Of a stretch of 64,000 bases of DNA, positions 1 to 9,091 are shown in pieces (the stretch's first letter is position 1; the number at the start of each line of letters is the position of its first letter). The position numbers and the translations under genes are program-made. This DNA comes from Chrysaora quinquecirrha (taxonomy: Eukaryota; Cnidaria; Scyphozoa; Semaeostomeae; Pelagiidae). The stretch covers positions 6,253,889-6,317,888 of the forward strand of contig JACTAT010000016.1 of assembly GCA_014526335.1 (NCBI GenBank), read 5' to 3'. The notes beneath the pieces were generated by a model. That model saw nothing but the letters and a program-made list of their open reading frames with translations, ran no database searches and was not told where the DNA came from.

Positions 1-1438
1 GGGTAACGTGTCGCTCGCCTTAAGCATCTTTGAGGCTTCCTGTGTAGAAGTCTAACTATCTAGAAATCCCTATGGAATCTGGCTGATCTCCAGGATAGCA
101 GTGTTTTCTCGAAGAGAGTTTCATTCGAATTCAACGACCGAAAGTTGTCTTGGTTCATGCAGTTACCCCTCCATCCCTATCAATTTTGCAGTCGGCCATT
201 CCGGTTGTCGTTGCAAGGTGTACCGGCCGAAATCTGCTGCTAATGCAACAAGACTCGTATGCTGACCGGCAAGTTTCTTAAGAATAACAATTTTTCATTA
301 ATTGAAAATTGATAATCTAATATTTTTGAGAGACAACCCTTCGATAAAAATACATAGCTGTATCGGTGACGATTCAAAACGGGTTCATGATGGAAGCAAA
401 GAAACAGTCTGACCAGGAAGCAACAGCAGCAGAGTGTAGCGAGACCAAGGTCAAATGGTCTCAAGGAAACATTTACTCGCCTGAAAAAAACTTAAGCACA
501 TTTTTCAGTGTTAACATTATTAATTGCAAGACGATTAAACCTATCAATTTCTGAAAACAAAAAGAAAAACTGATCATCTTTGAACAAGACAGCTTGATTT
601 TGAAACCTAAAGTAGAAAAGTTGTGACTGCTGGGACCTGTGGTTGCAGGAACTTTAATACTCACAGACACGATTGTTATGTGTTCTATCTACATGGCTAT
701 AAATAAAGTAATGCCCTTGCATTCCCACGGGTTTTGTGATTTGACCATGAAAGGGAGAAAAACAAAGGATAACTAAGGAAGACTGTGACAAACAAACTGG
801 GGGTCAAAAAGAAGAATAGAAATCCAGATACAATAAAGAGAATAATTCAAAGAAATAAGAAAGAACAAAATTGCAATAAAAAACTTGCATGTTGAGAGAT
901 GGTTTTGTGACTGTACATGTAAGGCTTCATTAACTTTGGGGTGGTAGGATGTGGAGGAACAATTTTAAATAGTAAAGCAATTAAGAGAGCAGGAAACAAA
1001 ACATAAAGAAGAGGTTCAAAGAAAAAATCTACTGTGACGGCGTAGCTAAGGAGTAAGAAGCAAGAAGCATAAGTAGAAAAAAAATTATTAGATAAAACTC
1101 TGACGATGGTAAAAAAAGATTTGACAACATGATTTAGATTATGTACTAGCGAGCAAAAGGAAAACATAAACAGAAAAGGAATTTACCAGAAAGAGGTTAG
1201 GTACAAGGCGCCCCAGGGCGAAACCGAAATTACTTGGACATACTGTTCTTGAAGATGAAATCCTAAGCTAGGCTAGTGACCAGCTGCGTAAGGAGACGAT
1301 GAAAGAATCTACATTCCAGCATACACATCGCTTGCTCGAGACGGAAAGGAAGAAAAAGGAGAAAAAACATACCAGGAAAGAAAAAATAAAATTGCATAAA
1401 GAATGTTTGACGAAGCACAAAAAACCATAAAAACATAT

Positions 1439-1556
1439 AGATAAACTTGATAAAGAAAACAACTTATTATAAACGGCAAATAATAATAAATAATAAAAAT
1501 ATATAGTAAAAATGCTTCGCTGATTAAAAAAGTCGTGTTCTTTATCAAGTTTATCT
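1439..1556. mobile_element. Short TIR element (MITE), deletion form
   Basis: Nineteen-bp perfect inverted repeats (agataaacttgataaagaa and its complement) bound 118 bp of AT-rich DNA. The paralogous position in copy B (38526-39069) holds a 544-bp version with the same ends, so this is probably an internally deleted copy. Confidence 0.6.
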
Positions 1557-1623
1557 CAACGGTTTTCAATTTTTTTTTCATCCACTTAGTACAACACCTA
1601 GTTGGCCAACCAATACAGTCAAC

Positions 1624-1629
1624 TTGGCC
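1624..1629. other. Polinton target site duplication, left (TTGGCC)
   Basis: TTGGCC sits directly before the AGTAGGTTGC terminus and again directly after the other terminus (22652-22657). The paralogous empty site near 40635 has a single TTGGCC. Six-bp duplications are the Polinton signature. Confidence 0.9.
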
Positions 1630-1678
1630 AGTAGGTTGCATAGCGCTGGATGTGCAGACACGCTGGTCCTGCAGACAG

Positions 1679-1812
1679 TGACGTCATCAGTGACGTCATC
1701 AGGTCGCGCTATAGCGCAATGGTTTTTAGCCGGTTTTTCCAACCTCGTTTTCAAAAGTCTCACAGGGGTATCATCAGTGACGTCATCTGGTCGCGCTATA
1801 GTGCGACGAGTT
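1679..1812. promoter_or_regulatory. Terminal CRE-like palindromes and GCGCTATAGCGC
   Basis: TGACGTCA, the perfect CRE/ATF palindrome, occurs at 1679-1686, 1691-1698 and 1778-1785. The 12-bp palindrome GCGCTATAGCGC lies at 1706-1717 and a one-base variant near 1792-1803. The same cluster recurs at every Polinton-type end in the window (21870-22010, 22480-22610, 23385-23545, 32075-32215, 33865-33985). It could be host-factor sites, transposase sites or both. Confidence 0.6.
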
Positions 1813-1867
1813 TCTCCAACCTCAAGAGTTCCTTAACCGTTAACCTCGTTTCCGATTTAACAATCTA

Positions 1868-2164
1868 GAAGTTTCCAGAATGTTCCAGAACGTCCCTAAG
1901 AATCCTCTTATCTGATTGGTTAGAACTTTCCAGAACTTTCGAGAACTTTCCGGAAATCCTACAATCTGATTAATTATGATGGCGTAATAATAATTCGAAC
2001 GCGACGTTCGAATCGTTTATGAAATAACATAATAATCCTACAATCTGTTCTGTTGGAACTTTCTAGAAGTTTCCAGAAGTTTCCAGAAAGTTCCACAAGA
2101 TTCTAGAAACAAGAAATCCTGCAATCTGATTGGCTAGAACTTTCTAGAAGTTTCCAGAAAGTTC
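1868..2164. promoter_or_regulatory. Heat-shock-element-like arrays (nGAAn/nTTCn)
   Basis: Four runs of alternating GAA and TTC in strict 5-bp register: 1868-1890 (5 units), 1923-1955 (7 units), 2056-2093 (8 units) and 2137-2164 (6 units). HSF trimers need three such units, so each run exceeds a full site. The arrays end about 75 bp before the promoter of the polymerase gene. They are kept in the right arm (21505-21620 and 21718-21815) and in the foldback element. That HSF binds them is inference. Confidence 0.7.
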
Positions 2165-2194
2165 CACAAGATTCTAGAAACGAGAAATCCTACA

Positions 2195-2286
2195 ATCTGA
2201 TTGGTTAATAATTCGAACGTCGCGTTCGATCGATCGATCTATAAAATCGAAGCGTAAAGCGAAATCAGTTCAGTTAGAAATTAATC
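2195..2286 (+). promoter_or_regulatory. Promoter module of left polymerase gene
   Basis: In order: inverted CCAAT box (ctgattggtt, from about 2197), near-palindrome ttcgaacgtcgcgttcga (about 2212), TATAAAA at 2240-2246, and an initiator-like TCAGT at 2265-2269, 25 bp after the TATA box. The ATG follows at 2287. The same module stands before the 334-aa gene (6905-7010), in the right arm and in both arms of the foldback element. Confidence 0.65.
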
Positions 2287-5200
2287 ATGAAGAGGTCACA
2301 CGAAAAAGAGAGCTCAGCTGCTAATAATAGTAAGCGAAGAAAAATCGCTTGTGATGTATGTGGGAAATTGTTTGACAGAATGTTAAATCTCGCATCACAT
2401 AAGCGATCAGCACATGATATACGCCCGTCAGCAGCAGAACAAAAGAAATTGATTGGTGAAGGTAAGAACATGAACAAGATGGATAAGAAAGCATTTAGAA
2501 TATATACCGAAGAAGAAGATATCAAAGACTGGGCAAGAATCACACAGCATACTATTCGAGAAATTAAAGAAGAATTGCCAGGTCACAAGCAGGGGATGAA
2601 GTATTATGTCACTATCGATGCCGAATTTAAAAAGTATGGTGATACGCTAATGGTTACAGAACCACCACCCACATTCAGAACCACCGTGCAGACGCTTATG
2701 GTCAGAGTATGACGTTGCTCAAGATCAGATAGTTGAAGCTATCAACACACTGCGAGATAAGGTTGATGAATTCTTGGAGAATGGAAGTGGTTGGATATTT
2801 ACAAAGTTTACCCAACTACAAGTGAAGATGTTTGATTATGATGCAATTCGTGGTGGAAAGTATTTACAACTGCCAGCATACATCAAAAACAAGAAGGCTG
2901 TTCTCAATGTGCAGAACAGTGACGATAAATGTTTCATCTGGGCAATTCTATCCCGTCTACATCCACGTCCACGATCGCAGAAACCAGAGAGAGCCGCACC
3001 GTACCGGCGATACTTAGATGAACTTAACTGTGAAGGATTGACATATCCAGTAAAAGCATCTGATAAAAAGATGATTGATACATTTGAAGTCAACAACAAC
3101 ATTTCAATCAATATCTATATGGATGACGATGGTGAAATTGTACCAGTAAGAATAACTGAAAATAAACGTGAAAAACATGTGCATTTGCTATTAGTATTCA
3201 ATGACGATGGTGAGAGTCACTATTGCTGGATAAAGGACTTGAGTCGTCTTTTAGCAGGTCGAGATGGTCACAAACATAACCGAAAATGTTTTTACTGTCC
3301 TCTATGCTTATCAGGATGTACAACTCAAGAAAATTTGGAAAAGCATGAAAAGCTATGTAAGGCTCCTCAAGCTGTTGAATATCCTCAAGATACAGAATTA
3401 AAGTTTGAACATTTCAAACATCAGAGCTGGCTACCATTTATCATCTATGCAGATACTGAATCCATTCGGGAAAGCTCAAACAAAAGAGCTGCTTATCAAG
3501 AACACAAGCCGATCAGTTATTGCATTTATGTCAAATCAATCGATGATAGATGGCAACAGCCGTTGGAATGCTATACTGGTGAAGACTGCATGGAGGTGTT
3601 GATGAATCGCCTAGATGAATTGAATGAGGAAATCCGAGCAGTGTTCAAGAAAACCATGCCGATGATTAGATTAACACCCGAAGAAAATGCAAGACATGAT
3701 ATGACTACACACTGCTATTGCTGCAAGCAGCTATTTGATGGTAGCAATAGAAGAAAAGTCAAAGATCATTGCCACATAACTGGGAAATACAGAGGACCAG
3801 CTTGCAAGTATTGCAACTTTAATCATCTGAATATAATAGCAAACACTCACACAATCCCGATCGTCTTCCACAATCTCAAAGGGTATGACATGCATCATGT
3901 TCTGAAGAATTTGAAAGGTAGAAATACAAAGATCATTGCCAATTCGAAAGAAAAGATCATGACTGCACAGATTGGTTCTCATACTGATGTGAATGAAGAT
4001 GGTAAGGAAAGAAATATTCATGGGATCAAATACATTGACTCCTTTGCATTTCCGAGTACAAGTTTAGCAACACTAGCAGGCAACCTACCGAAAGAACAAT
4101 TTGTCTCTATCAAAGGTCACCTACATGATGAGATTACTCAACAGCAGTACCCTAGTGTACCGAGAAATGAACAGGAAAGAGTCGCAGAATTGAAAAGAGA
4201 ACGTCAAGGAATGTTTGAGCCTGGTGTAGCATGTAAAAACCCGCTAAAAGATGAAGATGTTCTAGATTATAGAAATTGGAAAATACCATCAAGGAGAGAT
4301 TTGACAGATGCTGAAGCTTAAGAAGTTGAGAGAGCATTTAAGTTGCTGACAAGAAAAGGTGTTTATCCCTACGATTGGGTGGATAGTGTAGAGAAAATGG
4401 AAGAAACATCTCTACCACCGAAAGAAGCATTTTACAACAAACTCTGTGATTCTGACATCGGCAATGAAGATTATGAACATGCTCAGCAGGTTTGGCGATA
4501 CTTCAACTGTCAGACTTTTCAAGATTATCATGAACTGTACTTGAAAACCGATGTGTTGCTGTTGGCTGATATATTCGAATCGTTCAGAGCACAAAGTCTG
4601 GAATTCTACGGACTCGATCCTGCACATTATCTAACTGCTCCTTCGCTAGCTTGGGATGCGATGCTGAAGATGACCGGTGTGAAGCTGGAATTGTTATCTG
4701 AAGAAAAGAAGGACATTCTACCTATGATTGAAGATGGTATTCGTGGTGGTGTCTCGATAGCAGTGAAACGGCATGCTAAATCAACAGAAAACAACACACT
4801 GATGTATCACGATCACGATCATCATGCAGATCTACCATTGGCGCCGCAAAGATTGCAAGTTCAAGAAGACATGTTATCAGAACATCAAAAGAACGCTCAC
4901 GAAGAACTTTTCGATGGAAAAAAGTTTAAGTCAACACCAAAGCTAATACCAAATCTATTCAACAAAGAAGAATACCTCCTGCATGAAAGAAATTTGAAGC
5001 AGTGTTTAGAATTGGGTTTGAAGCTGACAAAAGTTCATGAAATCATTGAATTCAAGCAAAGTCTATGGTTGAAAGAATACATTGATTTTAATACCCAGAA
5101 GAGAACTTATGCAAGAAACGACTTTGATGAACAAAGATCTGCTCAAGTTGATGAACAATTCCGTGTTCGGGAAGACGATGGAAAATGGGTAAGAAATCCA

Positions 5201-5893
5201 AACTTTTACGGAGTAATTGAAATCAATGAAGACACGCTTTTGGTTGAGAAAAAGAAGAAGAAAGTTACACTCAACAAACCAATGTATATTGGTTTCAGCA
5301 TATTGGATATTAGCAAAACATTGATGTATGATTTCCACTATAACTTTGCAAAGCCAAACCTTCCAAATGTTGAGTTATGCTACATGGATACTGATAGTTT
5401 AATCTACGACATACTAATGCCTAAAGATCAAGTCGATAAAGTATTGAAAGATCACGAAGATGGATTCGATTTCAGCAATTATGATAAAGAACATCCAAAT
5501 TATTCTACAAGAAACAAGAAAGTTATCGGGAAAATGAAAGACGAGCTTGGTGGTGTGGGAATGAAAGAATTTGTTGGATTGAGATCAAAGATGTATAGCT
5601 GTCAAATCAATGATGGAAATACGATCAAAAAAGCAAAAGGAATCAAAAAGTATGTTGTGAAGAAGCAAATGAAGCATGAAGATTATGTGAAATGTTTGAT
5701 GGAAACGAGAGCAGATGCACACATTCAACGCAACATTGAATTACACTGCCACACCATATACACTACGGAAAGAAAAAAGGCATCGCTGAATCCCTTTGAC
5801 GATAAAAGATACATTCTTGACGATGGATATAACACGCTGCCATATGGACATTATTCGCTAGAAAGACGCTGTGAAGAAGAAAACATTGATTGA
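2287..5893 (+). pseudogene. polB: Protein-primed DNA polymerase B, left-arm copy (broken)
   Basis: This would replicate the element by protein priming. A C2H2 finger (CDVC...H...H) opens the protein. Then come an exonuclease motif (YADTES, codons from 3446), an HNH/endonuclease VII-like cysteine cluster (CYCC...CKYC, about 3714-3825), a second exonuclease motif (NLKGYD, about 3872), a DVLLLAD exonuclease III-like motif (about 4550) and the polymerase motif YMDTDS (5381-5398). Damage: the frame changes between the finger part and the rest near 2700 (also in the right copy); TAA at 4319-4321 where the right copy reads GAA; and small indels plus a deletion of about 50 nt near 5130-5188 that removes the NNSVFG motif present in the right copy. 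In addition, the segment that should carry polymerase motif A is missing near 4800-4835 in both copies. Confidence 0.9.
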
Positions 5894-6147
5894 ACTGTTT
5901 TAGCAAACTGTTGTAACATTATTCTAAACTATTTTAACAAACTGTTGTAACATTATTCTAAACTGTTGTAACAAATTGTTTTAACAAACTTAAATTATAT
6001 CTTCGTTTAACATAGTTGTAAACAAATAAATCGTTATCTAACTTGTTCTGAATGTTGAAATATTTATTAACCATTGAGTTCATTGAAATGTTTTTTATTC
6101 AATTAATGAAGTTGATGACTTACAAAAATCTTTCATCTCAAATCTCT
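5894..6147. repeat. Spacer with AT-rich tandem repeat and antisense protease tail
   Basis: Right after the polymerase stop, a unit of about 30 bp (aactgttgtaacattattct-type) repeats three times (5895-5990). From about 5990 to 6107 the DNA is the reverse complement of the protease gene end (about 17519-17640). No open gene of its own. AATAAA near 6025 could serve polymerase polyadenylation. Confidence 0.7.
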
Positions 6148-6155
6148 TATAAATA
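6148..6155 (+). promoter_or_regulatory. TATA box (TATAAATA) of basic-protein genes
   Basis: TATAAATA begins 33 nt before the ATG at 6181, so a start site about 30 bp downstream would give an almost leaderless mRNA. The same octamer precedes the ATPase (8201) and the 56-aa gene (11657). Confidence 0.55.
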
Positions 6156-6180
6156 CAATGCATCTACCTAGTAATTAAAG

Positions 6181-6474
6181 ATGGGTAAGCGTAAGAGACA
6201 GGATAGAAATAAACAGCGTACAAAGCGACGACGCATAAAGAGAATTAGGGGTAAAGGCCTTTTTAAAAACCTTCAAAATTGGATTGTCAAAACAGCGATT
6301 GGTATTACACCATTACCAGGCTTACAGCGCGAATTGAAACCGAGAATTAGGAAAAAGGGGTGGAAAAAAGATAAACCCTTACAATTTATCCCTAGAGAAG
6401 TCTGGAGAGCTGCTGGGGTACCAAAGAAAACGCTGAATAAATTCGCATATGCTAAAAAATCCGATTTCAAATAA
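6181..6474 (+). CDS. Small basic Polinton protein (97 aa), possible core protein
   Basis: I do not recognise a named family. The first 25 residues are almost solid Lys/Arg (MGKRKRQDRNKQRTKRRR), typical of a nuclear-localised, DNA-binding virion or core protein. A middle segment (FKNLQNWIVKTAIGITPLPG) is hydrophobic or amphipathic and the tail is again basic. The stop codon overlaps the next start by one base (TAATG), so both are probably read from one transcript beginning at the TATA box at 6148. By position and composition it may condense the element DNA, like adenoviral core proteins. That role is inference. Confidence 0.7.
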   Translation: MGKRKRQDRNKQRTKRRRIKRIRGKGLFKNLQNWIVKTAIGITPLPGLQRELKPRIRKKGWKKDKPLQFIPREVWRAAGVPKKTLNKFAYAKKSDFK

Positions 6475-6887
6475 TGGCATCCCTTGCAGGAACTATTATT
6501 GCCTCAATGATTATTGATGATATGTTAAAAAATGATGGTGGACAGGAAGCATTCGAGTTGATGAGAGGTGGTTATAAAAGGAAGCCAACATTAGAAAATT
6601 CTAGAAAGATGGGGTCCGCATTAGCGCTAGCAGCAGTTAGACAAGCAATTAAGCAAGGAGGAAGAGCAGTGACTAGAAATATTAGCAAACAAGCCGTAAA
6701 GAAATTCGCATTAAAAGGAGCAAAAGCAGCTGCAAAAGGCGGTGCCATAGCTGCAACTGGTTTATGTGTTGAGACTGGTTTAAGAAAATTAGCCGGTGGC
6801 GGTGTGAGAAGAAAGCGTAGAAAGCGACTTAATGGTGGTAGGAAAACAACCAGAAAACATAGACGAAAGAAGAGAAAAATTCGCTAA
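6474..6887 (+). CDS. Basic, Ala/Gly-rich Polinton protein (137 aa), possible core or minor virion protein
   Basis: The start overlaps the previous stop by one base. The N-terminal 25 residues are mildly hydrophobic (ASLAGTIIASMIID). The middle is Ala/Lys-rich (KKFALKGAKAAAKGGAIAATG) with helix-forming and glycine-hinged stretches. The last 30 residues are strongly basic (RRKRRKRL...RKHRRKKRKIR). This resembles DNA-condensing or membrane-interacting minor virion proteins of adenovirus-like elements, but I see no diagnostic motif. It appears intact. Confidence 0.7.
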   Translation: MASLAGTIIASMIIDDMLKNDGGQEAFELMRGGYKRKPTLENSRKMGSALALAAVRQAIKQGGRAVTRNISKQAVKKFALKGAKAAAKGGAIAATGLCVETGLRKLAGGGVRRKRRKRLNGGRKTTRKHRRKKRKIR

Positions 6888-6904
6888 TCTGATTTTCAAA
6901 AAAT

Positions 6905-7046
6905 GACGTAATAATCCTGCAATCTGATTGGTTAATAATTCGAACGTCACGTTCGATCAAACTAAAAAACCGATGCGTAAAATCAAATCAGTTCAGTTGT
7001 AACAAGTCGTCGTAGAGTGCGGAGCTTAAAAAATCACTAAAGAGTC
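6905..7046 (+). promoter_or_regulatory. Second copy of the polymerase promoter module
   Basis: The stretch repeats the upstream region of the polymerase gene: inverted CCAAT (ctgattggtt), ttcgaacgtcacgttcga, then cgatgcgtaaaatc and the initiator-like tcagttcagtt near 6990. The clear TATAAAA of the arm copy has degenerated to an aactaaaaa-type stretch. Sharing this module suggests the 334-aa gene is expressed together with the polymerase. Confidence 0.6.
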
Positions 7047-8051
7047 ATGGCTGCAATTTATGAAGTAAGAGATGAAGAGGGTCTAATCAAGTCATCATTT
7101 GCTGTCCAACCCGGTTCTAACAAATGGTTGTTAGTGATGAAAGATACAATTAAAGATGGATTAGCTGTTAAATCAATGGGTATTTCTCATGCAGCACTGT
7201 CTCGTCTCTTGGAAATAGTTGATGAAAACATAAACGATCAATTCCAGTTCCGCGGAGAAGATGCTGAAAGTCTGTTTGAGAAGAACAAAGGACACATTAA
7301 ATCAAAGCAGTTCTTTGGCAGAATCACACAGTTTCTAACACTATACACTGAAGTTTTGAGCAAAGAAGAAGCGTATGAGGATAAGCTGGAAATCTATTTG
7401 CAGAAAAATGATGGCAAGTTGGAAATCTGCATGGAGAAAAAACCCCCTGTGAAGCTTTGTCTTGGAATCCGAAGATGGAAGAATGAGAAGCCATCAAAGA
7501 CGGGAATAAATCTGAAAGAAGAAATGCTGAAAGCATTATATGGAAATGTTGCTGATCTGAAAATGCTTCCACAACCATCCCGGAAAAGACCAGCGAGTGA
7601 TGATGATGAGCATATTCAAAAGAAGAAAAAGAAACAAGAAGAAGATCCGGCAAAGATTGATGTTCAAGTGCAAGAAGCATATGCCGAAATTCTCCTGAAA
7701 TACATTTTCAACAAAGCAAAAGAGTATTGTGAAAAGTATGCAACTACAGAGATGTGGGCAAAACAAATTGATGCTGCCGATCATAAGCAAGATTGTATGG
7801 TACATAATGCTTTTAGATTTCTATCATTTCACATTAGCTATGTCAACTCCGACATGCTGGCTGAAGGGAAAGAATCGTTTAAGAAGTCAATGTTTGATGA
7901 GCTGAAGAAGAATGGTCGACTTGGTCATGGAACCAAGATTCGAGTTGAAAATCTGCATGATGAATTATCACATCCAAGTCTCTTCACATCGATGTACCTG
8001 TTGCAAATATTGAGCAGAATAATAAACAATTTAATCATGGCATTTGCCTAG
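7047..8051 (+). CDS. Unknown Polinton protein (334 aa)
   Basis: Intact frame; family not recognised. It is hydrophilic and mostly helical in character. Residues about 1-130 look like a compact domain (WLLVMKDTIKDGLAVKSMGIS...). A Lys/Glu-rich linker holds a bipartite NLS-like stretch (SRKRPASDDDE...KKKKKQEEDP, about 178-200). The second domain (about 205-334) is Cys-poor and helical. It is the only gene of the central block under the polymerase-type promoter, which argues for an early regulatory or replication role rather than a structural one; that is inference. No transmembrane segment or catalytic motif is visible. Confidence 0.75.
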   Translation: MAAIYEVRDEEGLIKSSFAVQPGSNKWLLVMKDTIKDGLAVKSMGISHAALSRLLEIVDENINDQFQFRGEDAESLFEKNKGHIKSKQFFGRITQFLTLYTEVLSKEEAYEDKLEIYLQKNDGKLEICMEKKPPVKLCLGIRRWKNEKPSKTGINLKEEMLKALYGNVADLKMLPQPSRKRPASDDDEHIQKKKKKQEEDPAKIDVQVQEAYAEILLKYIFNKAKEYCEKYATTEMWAKQIDAADHKQDCMVHNAFRFLSFHISYVNSDMLAEGKESFKKSMFDELKKNGRLGHGTKIRVENLHDELSHPSLFTSMYLLQILSRIINNLIMAFA

Positions 8052-8200
8052 ACTGAACGTTGTTATACAGTTGTTATTCATGAGATGTTTAAAATTAGTG
8101 AACATTAGTTCGATGTTATAGATATTAGTTTGATGTTACAGATATTAGTTTAGTGTTATAGATATTATTTCAAAGTTGTAGCTAGATGTAAAGAATTTGT
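8052..8200. repeat. Short tandem repeat between unknown gene and ATPase
   Basis: A unit close to tagtttgatgttatagatat (about 22 bp) repeats about three times between 8104 and 8172. No gene; the region leads into the ATPase promoter. Confidence 0.6.
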
Positions 8201-8208
8201 TATAAATA
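8201..8208 (+). promoter_or_regulatory. TATA box (TATAAATA) of ATPase gene
   Basis: TATAAATA at 8201-8208 lies 50 nt before the ATG at 8251 (23 nt before the ATG at 8224), which favours the 8251 start. A second TATAAATA overlaps that ATG (8244-8251). Confidence 0.5.
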
Positions 8209-8250
8209 GATGTTGTCTGTTGTATGAGATGTTTAAAGTTTGTTATAAAT

Positions 8251-8661
8251 ATGAGTTATGATTTGAGATTTAAAGCACCTTTTTCTTTGATTTTATCTGG
8301 AGTAAGCGGAAGCGGTAAAACGACTTGGGTAGAAAATCTGTTGAAAAATTATAACAATATAATTGATAATGGCAGACAATATCCCAATCATATATATCTC
8401 GGGAACAAATCAACCGGAATTGTTTGAGCGCGTTAAAAAAAGTTTTAACGGGAATTGTAGATTTATTACTGTGAGCTACCTGAAAACTTGTACGAAGAAA
8501 TCGAAAGATCGGACAAAAGATTAACTATTGTTGTCGATGATTTAATGCATGAAATTGCCAACTTTAAAGATTTGGGAAAATTGTTCACAAAAGGAAGATC
8601 TCATCTAAACATCAATGTAATTGTTATGATGCAAAACCCTTTTCCAAGAGGAACAGAAATG
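8251..8661 (+). pseudogene. Packaging ATPase (FtsK/HerA type), 5' part, broken
   Basis: It would pump DNA into the capsid. The P-loop reads SGVSGSGKTT about 15 residues from the start at 8251, and a Walker B-like LTIVVDDL lies near 8522-8545. Between them the reading frame is lost (stop at 8425-8427) and returns near 8475, so there are at least two frameshifts. The gene is then cut at 8661, inside the stretch after QNPFPRGTEM, by a DIRS-like element. Its 3' part resumes at about 11396. The choice of start fits the hydrophobic strand before the P-loop and the TATA spacing. Confidence 0.85.
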
Positions 8662-9091
8662 GGACTTGATGTCCTACCAAGAATCCATTTGCACCTTTCA
8701 GCGCCTATACCCTGTGTCAGCTTGGCTGAAATATGATGCAGCCTTTAGGATGTCGATGGGTTTGAATAAGCAGTTATCTTGGACGCGCACTGATAATTAT
8801 TGCTTTAACAAATTCATCAGATGTGCCTACAATAGTGCCCCCCAGCCCCAGCAGCCGGATCCCAAAGGTTTTCGTGGCTCATCTTCGGAGCACAGTGCCT
8901 CACAGGGTTCCCAAGCCGACGCACAGCAATCCCGCTCCAATTTTCGTCGCTTCAGAGGTTCCAACAGCCAACAACAAGGGGTTTGCTTCCACTACAACAC
9001 CGGTCGTTGCTTTCGATACCAATGCAAATTCGCTCACAGATGCAAATTATGCGCGGGCAGCCATCCAGCGTCAATGTGCAACACTCGTTGA
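8662..9091 (+). pseudogene. DIRS-like Gag, C-terminal part
   Basis: An open frame of about 140 residues that starts abruptly at the insertion point, so it is 5'-truncated. It begins with the WLKYDAAFR...W element seen near the end of DIRS Gag proteins, passes through a Gln/Ser/Pro-rich linker and ends in a CCCH-like knuckle (CFHYNTGRC...CKFAHRC) plus a final Cys pair. The RT frame overlaps its end, as in DIRS elements. The function would be binding the element RNA. Confidence 0.65.

Larger units (their letters stand above)
1..1629. repeat. Segmental duplication copy A, left part (non-coding)
   Basis: No supportable gene. The stretch aligns by eye with about 36764-39126 (for example the 'ctcgccttaa' region near 11 and the 'ttagtacaacacctag' stretch near 1586, found again at 36771 and 39101). 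Short open frames here are not conserved in frame between the two copies, and copy B has extra inserted blocks near 37812-38045 and 38565-38990. It forms the left flank of the Polinton. Confidence 0.75.
1630..6107. repeat. Polinton left inverted arm, about 4.5 kb
   Basis: The arm is the near-identical reverse complement of about 17519-22045. It holds terminus, CRE-like and HSE-like arrays, promoter, the whole polymerase gene and, at its inner edge (about 5990-6107), an antisense copy of the protease 3' end. Because the protease tail belongs at the right side, this arm looks copied from the right one. Confidence 0.9.

Noticed and set aside
240..1167. Hydrophobic open frames on the minus strand as membrane proteins
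   Set aside because: They are not kept in frame in copy B and consist of AT-rich low-complexity translation.
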